Part shown: in pieces, positions 7,958 through 15,977 of the stretch
Layout: every line of letters starts with the position of its first letter
Position numbering within the stretch: position 1 is the first letter of the stretch
Source: a virus
IMG/VR virus record: IMGVR_UViG_3300032287_000609
Span: 1 to 22,624 of that record
Strand: one strand, 5' to 3'
DNA: 22,624 bases
Program-made: the position numbers and the translations under genes
Notes under the pieces: generated by a model
The model's database searches: none
Told to the model about the DNA's origin: nothing
What the model saw: the letters and a program-made list of their open reading frames with translations, nothing else

Positions 7958-10216
7958 ATGGCCGAAAGACTTCCACGATACCAACAAACCGGCGTAGCAA
8001 TCGATCCGTATCGTGCGGCATCAATGCCATCAATTGATTATTCGCCATTAAGTCGCGAAAGCAGAAATCTTTCCCAGGCACAACAAGGCGTATTAGATCG
8101 CGTTATTAATTTTGCCGGCAAGATTGGTATGGAACAGGCCGAAGAAGGGGGCCGCGCCTCAGTCAATACGCCTGAAAAAGCCAAGCAAGTATTACAAATT
8201 ACACAAGAAACTGGTATGCCCCGTACGGTTTACGATAAAGCCGCATACGAACAGGCCAACGAGTTAGTCGCATTACAGTTACAAAATGATGGCCGCAAAC
8301 TTATAAGCGAAAAAGTTAAAGCATTTAAAAATGACCCAAATGCTGATCCGCAACAATTTTTACAAGAAGTTACTGATGTAGGTTATGGCCTTGAATCGCT
8401 TACTACTTTATTAGATCCAAAGTTACGTGGTCGAATTGCTAGTGATTTAAAACGTGTTGGCGACGTTGGTTTTTTAGAAATATCTGAGGCGCATAACGAT
8501 CGCGTAGCAAAACAAATGCAAGCAACGTCCGTTGGCGGAATAGACCAACGTAGTAATGATGCTATTCGTCTTATGCCATCAGGCATGGCCAATGCAGAAT
8601 CTTTATTATTTAATGACTTAAACGAGTTAAGAAAATACGCTCTTAACCTTAGACGTGATCCGGTAGAGGTAGAACGGATTATTCAAAATACTTTAGAACA
8701 GGCTCATATTGCGCGCTTTAGAAATGAATATGAAAAATCTTCAAATAAACAAGAATTTTTAAAACGCGTACAAACCGATTTAAGGGCCGGTCCAATTGGC
8801 GAATTATATGATAAAGAAGGAACGCCGCTCAAGCAGAATCGAGTAACCCGTGGCATTGACGTAAACCGTATGGGCGCCCTGGTCAATGAAATTGAAGCAG
8901 ACTTGCGCGCCAGGAATGCACAGTTTACGGCATTGCGTACTGAATTAAAACAAGATGTAAGTGAAATATCTAAAATATTTTCTCTTGGCCAAATACCTAG
9001 CGAAGGTGTAGTAACTGAAATTCAGGGACGCGCTCGTCGTTTAGGTTTGCCCGACAACGATCCGACAATGCGCCAGGTTAATTATCTTAGCGTATTGCGT
9101 CAAAACTCAATTGCATTTAACAAAATGTCACCATTGCAATTGGGTGATTGGATTCGCGACGCACAGACCAAAATTCAGGGCCAGGCAAATCTTGAACAAG
9201 CCATGTTGGTTGATGTTGCACAAAAATCATTGGCTCATAAAACAACTATGCTGGAAAAAGATCCAGTCGGTTACATGAATCAAACCGGAGCGGCCGAAGT
9301 TAAAACTTTAAACTTTGCGGCGGCACCAATTGATTTAAATAAACAAATTGGCGATCGCATTACACAATCTAAATCGTTTGCGGCTAGTATGGGTGTGACT
9401 CCAAAATATTTCTCTCAGGATGAGGCTGGCGCTCTTACGACATTTTTACAAACATCTACTCCCGATCAACAGATTAGATTGTTAGGCGTATTAAACGAAG
9501 GCTTTGGAAAAGATTCGGGCAACGCTATGAATGAAATTTCTAAGTTTGCTCCGGAGTTTGCTCATGCTGGCGGATTAATTATTGCCAAAGCAAATCCACA
9601 AACTGTTTACGATGCACTTAATGGTATGCGCCAAAAACAAGCTGGTAATAAAGCATTTGAAGGTACTGGCGACGCGGCAACTAAACGCAATGTTATTGCC
9701 GACCAACTGGGTAGCGCCTATGCTTTTGCACCTAAGACGCGAAGCGCCATTTTAGCTACAACTGACAACATATATACCCAGCGTTTCATTGTATCCGGCA
9801 AAACCGTATTTGATGAAGATATGTATAAACAAGCATTCCAAGAAGCATCCGGAATGATAGTGGCCAAAAACGGTAAATCATACGGCGGCATCATTGAATA
9901 TCGCGGCAACAGGATACCAATTCCCAACAACGTAGCCCAGGACAGTTTTAAGGACATCATTAACCGCGCAACGTATGAAGATTTTGCCGCAGTATCTAAT
10001 GGTTTACCCGAAGATGACCAAAGCAGAAAATTCACAATTGAGCGCTTGCGTAAGGGTTATCCCGCATTTATCGATACAGATCGTGCCGTTTGGTATTACG
10101 AAGATTATCGCGGCAAACCAAACCCATTAGCTTTTACGATTAAAGATAAATCCGCCCTGGTTGTTGATTTCCGCAAACTAGCAGATCGCGTTAAACAAAG
10201 AGAAGGTATCAAATGA
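7958..10216 (+). CDS. Internal virion protein, gp15-like (752 aa)
   Basis: The protein is 752 residues, predominantly helical and polar, with an N-terminal linker (PRYQQTGVAIDPYRAASMPS) and no signal peptide or obvious transmembrane segment. Length and position match T7 gp15 (747 aa), which is ejected and, with gp16, forms the periplasmic DNA conduit. I see no enzyme motif. The DNA is strongly AT-rich in its first half: positions 8701-8760 are 17 of 60 G+C by hand count. The excess CCAGG/CCTGG seen elsewhere vanishes between about 8281 and 8860, suggesting a different history from the tail genes. The stop overlaps the next start (ATGA 10213-10216), which is preceded by an AGAAGG SD inside this gene. 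Confidence 0.82.
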   Translation: MAERLPRYQQTGVAIDPYRAASMPSIDYSPLSRESRNLSQAQQGVLDRVINFAGKIGMEQAEEGGRASVNTPEKAKQVLQITQETGMPRTVYDKAAYEQANELVALQLQNDGRKLISEKVKAFKNDPNADPQQFLQEVTDVGYGLESLTTLLDPKLRGRIASDLKRVGDVGFLEISEAHNDRVAKQMQATSVGGIDQRSNDAIRLMPSGMANAESLLFNDLNELRKYALNLRRDPVEVERIIQNTLEQAHIARFRNEYEKSSNKQEFLKRVQTDLRAGPIGELYDKEGTPLKQNRVTRGIDVNRMGALVNEIEADLRARNAQFTALRTELKQDVSEISKIFSLGQIPSEGVVTEIQGRARRLGLPDNDPTMRQVNYLSVLRQNSIAFNKMSPLQLGDWIRDAQTKIQGQANLEQAMLVDVAQKSLAHKTTMLEKDPVGYMNQTGAAEVKTLNFAAAPIDLNKQIGDRITQSKSFAASMGVTPKYFSQDEAGALTTFLQTSTPDQQIRLLGVLNEGFGKDSGNAMNEISKFAPEFAHAGGLIIAKANPQTVYDALNGMRQKQAGNKAFEGTGDAATKRNVIADQLGSAYAFAPKTRSAILATTDNIYTQRFIVSGKTVFDEDMYKQAFQEASGMIVAKNGKSYGGIIEYRGNRIPIPNNVAQDSFKDIINRATYEDFAAVSNGLPEDDQSRKFTIERLRKGYPAFIDTDRAVWYYEDYRGKPNPLAFTIKDKSALVVDFRKLADRVKQREGIK

Positions 10217-13200
10217 GTTTTGTTTTTGATGAACCAAATTTATCGGCAACGCCATTTAAACCATTAGGTGGTGGCGAAGATACTGGTTTTTCAGAAAACT
10301 TTGATTCTGCTTACCGGGCATCATTAACTTTAAATCGTAGTGATTCTCGCCCAATTCTAATAAGGGAACAATGGGACCCAATTCTTAAAGAGGTACAAGA
10401 AAAAACTGGCAAAAAATTTATTAACCCAGGCAACTATTTAGGTGGTTATGCCGCATCATCAGAGACCGCCGTAAGAGGTTATAACTATTCATCAAAACAA
10501 ATTTTAGATTACATAAAAGAACGCCCTGAAACATTTCCGGATTTATTAGAAATTAATAATGAAGTGCTTTTTGAGAAGGCAAAAAAAAGCGCAATTAAAG
10601 CTATTGATATTGATGCAGACGTAGGATCAAGATCAACCTTTACCGGATGGCTTGGAAGCGTTGGTGGTAGCATAGTCGGATCAATAACGGATCCGGTCAA
10701 TTTAGCGGCCATGCCTTTTGGTGGTGGATCATCAACTGTTTTAAACACAATCCTAAAACAATCAGCAATTGCGGCCGGATCAGAAGCTATCATTCAAACC
10801 GAAGTAGCGGATTGGTATAAGACGCTTGACCTACCTTACGATTACAAAACATTTTTTGCTAACGTAGGAATGGCCGCGGCTGGCGCTGGTGTTATTACTG
10901 GTGGAGTAATAGCGGCAAAACCGTTATATCAATTTACTAAAAAACAATTGATTGATGGTATTGAGGCATTAGGTAAAGCCAGGGCAACTCGCGAGGGCCG
11001 TCCGTATGAAGTAGATCCCGACGTCAAAATGATTAAAGAACTTGACGCGATTGATGCAACTGTTAACCAGGGCAACGTTTTAAAGGATGACGTTGGCAAC
11101 CTGGAGCATAGCGCTCGCGTCGAACAATCTTACAAAGCAATAGAAAACGGAGATTCGACTAAGATCACAACTGCGCCGCCGGAAAGCGCCATCAACCGGC
11201 CAACGGATATATTTTTTCACGACAACTTAAACAAAGAAATTTTTACGTATAAGCCAAACGATTTGCTAGTCGATGCCAAACTATTTCAATTTAAAGCTGG
11301 CGGCGACGTCATGGGCGTTACTGATAGATTGCAAGATATTGGCACATGGGACCCAATAAGGGCCAATACCATAATTGTTTATGAATTTGCAGATGGGCGT
11401 ACATTTATTGCTGATGGCCATCAACGCCTTGGATTAGCAAAACGTTTACAAGCGGCAGATCCCTCTTTAAACATTGAAATGAAAGCATTCAAACTTAGAG
11501 AAGCTGACGGTATTAGTGTGCCGGAAGCAAGGGCTACGGCCGCCGCAAAAAATATTAGCGAAGGAACAGGATCAATTATTGATCTTGCAAAAGTATTTAA
11601 AGACGCGCCATATTTGCTTAAAACAGATTTGCCAAGAGGTCAAAACGTAAGGCAAGCAAATGATTTGACGAAACTTAAACCAAAAGCATTTGACGCCGTA
11701 ATTAACGACGTAGTGCCGGCGCATTTTGGCGCAATTGTTGGCCGGTATCTTACCGATGAAACCCAGCAATTAGCCGTTTTAAAACTTTTAAATCGTTTAG
11801 AGCCGGCCAATGCACTCCAGGCGGAGCAGATAGTACGCCAGGCTAGAGAAGCTGGATTTGTTAAAACTCAACAAACCGGCTTATTTGGCGACGAAGATAT
11901 TGCCGAAAGCCTATTCCTAGAGCGGGCCAAAATTCTTGACGGCGCAATGAAAATATTACGCAAGGATAAAGAGCTATTTGAAACCCTGGTTAGAAATGCA
12001 AATGATATTGAAGAAGCCGGCAATACCCTGGCTAAGTTAAGCAACCAAGAGAAAGAGGCTAATTATGGCAAAGCGATCGCTATCATCGAAAATAACGCAA
12101 ACGTCCGGGGACCAATCTCAGACGCTCTCACCCGAATCGCCAAGGCGTGGAAAGACGCTGGCGGAACCCAGGCTCAAACTTACTACCGCGAGTTTGCCGA
12201 AAGTGTCGGAAGATCGATTAAGGATGGCAGTTACGAAAGGGTACCAAATGGCGGAGATCGCGGCGATCTCACAACTCCGGCGCAAAGCAATCGATTCGCA
12301 GAACCAGGCGCAGACGAGCTAAAAGGATTTGACGAAGGCCCTGGATCGATTGGCGCTAAGAACCAGGGCGACATCCTGGAAGGTGATCTCCTGGGAGATA
12401 TACCCAATGGCGGCAAACCTATTACCGTTGATGAGTATGTGGCTCAATCTTTAGACCCTAAAGACTTAGAATACTTGGCGTCTAAATTTCCAGGCTCAGA
12501 AATAACATTAAAAAATTTATATCAAGATGCGGCTATCCGCAAAGAACAATTTGACAATATTAATCGCGATATTGCTAACTTAGTCAATGCGGAATATAAA
12601 GCCAGCAATCTAAAAGGATCAAACCGCGCAATCGAAAAAATTGAATTTGATTATGATGGCGACCCAAATAAAATAAAAGATATTTTGCGCTCTACCATTG
12701 TCGTTAATAATTTCCAACAAGCCGGCGTTGCGTTAAAAGAGGTGAGTGGACAGTATCGTGTGGTGGACGTTAGAAATTTATTAGATCCAAAAATAAACTC
12801 ATTAGAGGGTGGATACCGCGACATTAAGATAAATGTTGAGATTGATGGTCATATTGCAGAAGTGCAGATTAACTTTCCTGAATTAATGGCAGTTAAAGAC
12901 AATTTTCACGACTTATATGCAATGCGCGATAACTTAGAACGGATTATTAATAGCGAACGTCGCAAATATACAAAAGCAGAAAGAGCGCAAATTGACCAAA
13001 TGAATGCGACGATGAAGCCTTATTACGACGCGGCGTTTGAAGCCATTCTTAATCGCTCGAACTCGGCCTTATCAACTGGCGCGCCATTGCGCCTTGCTGA
13101 AGCTGGCGGGAAAGGTCTTGGCGAACCTTTATCCCAAGCGGCGCAAATACCATCAAAACCGGGAACCGAACCTAGCGTAACCGGGATACCTTCAACATTA

Positions 13201-13437
13201 AGAAACTCTACATTTTTAGATGATTTCATAAAGGACACTCCTGACTTAACTCTAGCACAGATCGGTACCGGCGGCAAACGCAATATGGACTTGATGGAAT
13301 TAGAAGTGCCAATTGCCGAGCGTATTGATCCAGTAACCGGTGAGAGAATATCGGAAGTGCAAACCGTAAAAGATATATTGGCCGACTTTGAACAGGACAA
13401 ATCCATGCTGGAGCGCTTAGTGGGGTGTGTTAAATGA
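10213..13437 (+). CDS. Large internal virion (ejection) protein with DdrB-like ParB and RelA/SpoT-like domains
   Basis: The protein is 1074 residues. Residues about 145-195 and 214-241 are Gly/Ala-rich hydrophobic stretches (GGSIVGSITDPVNLAAMPFG; GMAAAGAGVITGGVIAA), as found in ejected proteins that enter the inner membrane. Residues about 345-460 (FQFKAGGDVMGVTDRLQDI, WDPI, FIADGHQRLGLAKRL with DGHQR at 401-405, LREADGISVPEARATAAAKN) match the DdrB-like ParB superfamily domain of polyvalent proteins. Residues about 805-905 (KDILRSTIVV, GGYRDIKINVEIDGHIAEVQI with E883) resemble the RelA/SpoT synthetase fold ('D-I-x-x-R-x-x-V', 'G-Y-R-x-x-x', 'E-V-Q-I'). The tail end has no lysozyme motif. Being placed after the gp15-like gene and before the fiber, it is probably the gp16 counterpart. 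The ParB assignment is good; the RelA/SpoT one is moderate. The gene overlaps its neighbours by four bases at both ends. Confidence 0.85.
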   Translation: MSFVFDEPNLSATPFKPLGGGEDTGFSENFDSAYRASLTLNRSDSRPILIREQWDPILKEVQEKTGKKFINPGNYLGGYAASSETAVRGYNYSSKQILDYIKERPETFPDLLEINNEVLFEKAKKSAIKAIDIDADVGSRSTFTGWLGSVGGSIVGSITDPVNLAAMPFGGGSSTVLNTILKQSAIAAGSEAIIQTEVADWYKTLDLPYDYKTFFANVGMAAAGAGVITGGVIAAKPLYQFTKKQLIDGIEALGKARATREGRPYEVDPDVKMIKELDAIDATVNQGNVLKDDVGNLEHSARVEQSYKAIENGDSTKITTAPPESAINRPTDIFFHDNLNKEIFTYKPNDLLVDAKLFQFKAGGDVMGVTDRLQDIGTWDPIRANTIIVYEFADGRTFIADGHQRLGLAKRLQAADPSLNIEMKAFKLREADGISVPEARATAAAKNISEGTGSIIDLAKVFKDAPYLLKTDLPRGQNVRQANDLTKLKPKAFDAVINDVVPAHFGAIVGRYLTDETQQLAVLKLLNRLEPANALQAEQIVRQAREAGFVKTQQTGLFGDEDIAESLFLERAKILDGAMKILRKDKELFETLVRNANDIEEAGNTLAKLSNQEKEANYGKAIAIIENNANVRGPISDALTRIAKAWKDAGGTQAQTYYREFAESVGRSIKDGSYERVPNGGDRGDLTTPAQSNRFAEPGADELKGFDEGPGSIGAKNQGDILEGDLLGDIPNGGKPITVDEYVAQSLDPKDLEYLASKFPGSEITLKNLYQDAAIRKEQFDNINRDIANLVNAEYKASNLKGSNRAIEKIEFDYDGDPNKIKDILRSTIVVNNFQQAGVALKEVSGQYRVVDVRNLLDPKINSLEGGYRDIKINVEIDGHIAEVQINFPELMAVKDNFHDLYAMRDNLERIINSERRKYTKAERAQIDQMNATMKPYYDAAFEAILNRSNSALSTGAPLRLAEAGGKGLGEPLSQAAQIPSKPGTEPSVTGIPSTLRNSTFLDDFIKDTPDLTLAQIGTGGKRNMDLMELEVPIAERIDPVTGERISEVQTVKDILADFEQDKSMLERLVGCVK

Positions 13438-15929
13438 GCTTTAGAGAATGTATTAACAATGGCGAGAATGAGGGAAAACTCTCAGGGGATCAGGCCGCCA
13501 AAGCCAGGGGCTTATTTGACGAGCTAGAGGCGGAGTACGCCAAAAAGATGGATCCCATCCAGGCCGGCACCCAGGCGGCGAAAGATACTTTTGACGCATT
13601 GCAAAAAGAAGCCATCGAAAAGAAACGTGTCAAACTGTTGCAAATACGCAACTGGCAGAAGATTAGCTTTGACTTAAATCAATATGCGGGTGGCGAAAGT
13701 TTAGGAAAAGCCGCCCAGGCATTGCTGGATCGCGATGAGTTTGCTAAGTATTCCAACGTCGAAGCCAGGCGCAAGGCCGTACTTGGTCAAATATATTCCA
13801 AGATGGATGATGTCCTGGCAACTTTTAGACGTCGCGGCGTAACCGGTGGACTAGGTAATAAGGCCATGGCCAAGGACCTGGTACGCGAAGTGTTTGGCGA
13901 GGACACCGGATCGGCCGCCGCAAAAGAATTAGCACAGTCCTGGTCAACTGCGGCGGATTATGCCCGCCAGCGCTTTAATGCGGCCGGTGGTGCCATTCCA
14001 AAACGTAAGGATTGGGGTATGCCTCAGATCCACGATTCGATGCTTGTACGCAAGGCTGGACGCGAAGAATGGACTAACTTTATCCGTGAGCGCCTGGACC
14101 TGGAAAAGATGATCGATGAGCGTACCGGGCTTAAATTTACCCCGGAACGCCTGGAGCTGGCCCTAGCACAAGTATTCGATTCTATTGCGACGGAAGGCTG
14201 GAACAAGGTTAAACCGTCCGGCGCTGGTGGTGGCCGCTCAATGGCAAACCGTCACCAGGACCATCGATTCCTGGCGTTTAAGAATGCAGATTCCTGGATG
14301 GAGTACCAGGAGAAATTCGGCAATCCTGAACCGTTCGTCACCATGGTTAATCACCTGGAAGGAATGTCCAGGGACATCGCCATGATGGAGATACTAGGGC
14401 CTAACCCTAATGCGACGGTCCGGTATATCCATCAAACCGTCATGCAAGACGCCAAACTGAAAGAGGCGAACAATCCGGAAACAAAGATGGTCGAAAAGGC
14501 CAACTCACAACTGGGTATGTTTGATTCGATGTACGCGATCCTAAATGGATCAACGGCATCCCCGGTCGATGGTACCGTTGCCAGAGGCTTTGCCGGCTTG
14601 CGTCAAATACTACAATCGGCGCAACTTGGCGCGGCCGCCGTCTCTGCCTTAACCGATATTAACTTCCAGCGTATTGCCGCTCAAACTTCGGGAATACCCG
14701 CGGCTGACGTCATTAAACGCGTCGCCGATAACCTGGTGCCATTGAACATTGACGAGAAGGGACGCCTGGCATCTCGCCTGGGATTGATCGCAGAAAACTG
14801 GACTAGCGTCGCAAACGCCCAGGCACGATTCGTCGGTGATATGACTGGCCCTGAAATTACGCGCCGCATCTCTGATACGGTCATGCGGATTACAGGGTTA
14901 TCCCCATGGACCCAGGCTGGACGCTGGGCGTTTGGCATGGAGTTTATGGGTTATATCGCTGACAATGCGGCCAAGAAATTTAAGGATTTGGATCAACCAC
15001 TCCAGGACACTTTAAACCGGTACGGCATCGGCGAGGGTAACTGGGACGTGATCCGTACTTCCGGACTATACGAACACGAAGGTGCAACATTTCTACGTCC
15101 GGAAGAGATTGCTCTACGGACCGACTTGCAACCAGGACGAGCTGACGATCTAGCGACGCGATTCCTGGAGATGATCCAGTCCGAGACGGAGTTTGCCGTA
15201 CCTTCTGCATCCATCCGTGGACGCGTCATGCTGGTAGGCGAATCACGCCCTGGTACGTTTGTGGGTGAAATCTCCCGTTCGTTCGCCATGTATAAGAATT
15301 TCCCCGTCACATTATTAAATACCCACGTCATGCGGGCCGTGAATGCGGAAAACTTTAATAAGAAGGGTGCGTACTTTGCGGACCTGGTTATCTCGACTAC
15401 CTTATTCGGCGCCCTGGCAATGCAACTCAAAGAGATTACCAAGGGGCGCGATCCCCGTACGGTAATGACGCCTGAGTTTTGGGGATCTGCATTACTCCAG
15501 GGCGGTGGCCTGGGTATCCTGGGCGACTTCTTATTCAATGACGTTAACCGTTTTGGCGGCGGACTAGAGCAAACCATTGCCGGCCCGGTAGTCGGATTCC
15601 TGGACGATACGCGCCGCCTAACAATCGGCAATGTCCAGGAATTAGCAACTGGCAAGGATACTCACTTCATGCGGGAGCTAATCTCATACGCCGGACGCTA
15701 TACCCCAGGGTCATCCATTTGGTATTTGCGCCTGGCACTAGAGCGTCAAATACTGGATCGTTTACAGATTTGGGGCGATCCGGACGCTAAACAACGAATG
15801 CGGGAAATCGAAGCGCGTTACAGACGAGAAACCGGCCAACGCTATTGGTGGTCCCCAGGTGATACCGAACCTGAACGCGGTCCGGATTTTGAGCGTTTAA
15901 CTGCGGAACCCCCGCCAAAAAGGAAATAA
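13434..15929 (+). CDS. Large internal virion / polyvalent-type protein (831 aa)
   Basis: The protein is 831 residues. It begins MSFRECINNGENEGKLSGD, followed by AARGLFDELE-like and 'AKDTFDALQKEAIEKKR' helical motifs, a start I recognise from many large proteins placed between internal virion proteins and fibers of short-tailed phages. The remainder is helical with many charged residues. A late segment (FAMYKNFPVTLLNTHVMRA, then LFGALAMQLKEITKG and GSALLQGGGLGILGDFLF) is hydrophobic and Gly-rich and may interact with membrane. The C-terminus is Pro/Lys-rich. No catalytic motif is evident. I infer that it is packaged and ejected with the other core proteins, extending the gp14/15/16 trio to four. 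CCAGG/CCTGG is especially dense here. It is coupled by ATGA (13434-13437) to the upstream gene. Confidence 0.75.
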   Translation: MSFRECINNGENEGKLSGDQAAKARGLFDELEAEYAKKMDPIQAGTQAAKDTFDALQKEAIEKKRVKLLQIRNWQKISFDLNQYAGGESLGKAAQALLDRDEFAKYSNVEARRKAVLGQIYSKMDDVLATFRRRGVTGGLGNKAMAKDLVREVFGEDTGSAAAKELAQSWSTAADYARQRFNAAGGAIPKRKDWGMPQIHDSMLVRKAGREEWTNFIRERLDLEKMIDERTGLKFTPERLELALAQVFDSIATEGWNKVKPSGAGGGRSMANRHQDHRFLAFKNADSWMEYQEKFGNPEPFVTMVNHLEGMSRDIAMMEILGPNPNATVRYIHQTVMQDAKLKEANNPETKMVEKANSQLGMFDSMYAILNGSTASPVDGTVARGFAGLRQILQSAQLGAAAVSALTDINFQRIAAQTSGIPAADVIKRVADNLVPLNIDEKGRLASRLGLIAENWTSVANAQARFVGDMTGPEITRRISDTVMRITGLSPWTQAGRWAFGMEFMGYIADNAAKKFKDLDQPLQDTLNRYGIGEGNWDVIRTSGLYEHEGATFLRPEEIALRTDLQPGRADDLATRFLEMIQSETEFAVPSASIRGRVMLVGESRPGTFVGEISRSFAMYKNFPVTLLNTHVMRAVNAENFNKKGAYFADLVISTTLFGALAMQLKEITKGRDPRTVMTPEFWGSALLQGGGLGILGDFLFNDVNRFGGGLEQTIAGPVVGFLDDTRRLTIGNVQELATGKDTHFMRELISYAGRYTPGSSIWYLRLALERQILDRLQIWGDPDAKQRMREIEARYRRETGQRYWWSPGDTEPERGPDFERLTAEPPPKRK

Positions 15930-15977
15930 TGATGGAAAAATCTTCCAGTTTAAGGTATAAATTATCAGGAGAAAAAA

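Noticed and set aside
14993-15655. Minus-strand open frame (220 aa) within the 831-residue protein gene
   Set aside because: It lies wholly inside a well-supported gene, has no ribosome-binding site or neighbours on that strand, and has an unnatural Ser/Pro/Arg composition.
15930-15977. Promoter ahead of the fiber gene (TATAAATT-like word at 15956-15963)
   Set aside because: There is no matching -35 word at a suitable distance, and AT-rich words are common in such gaps.
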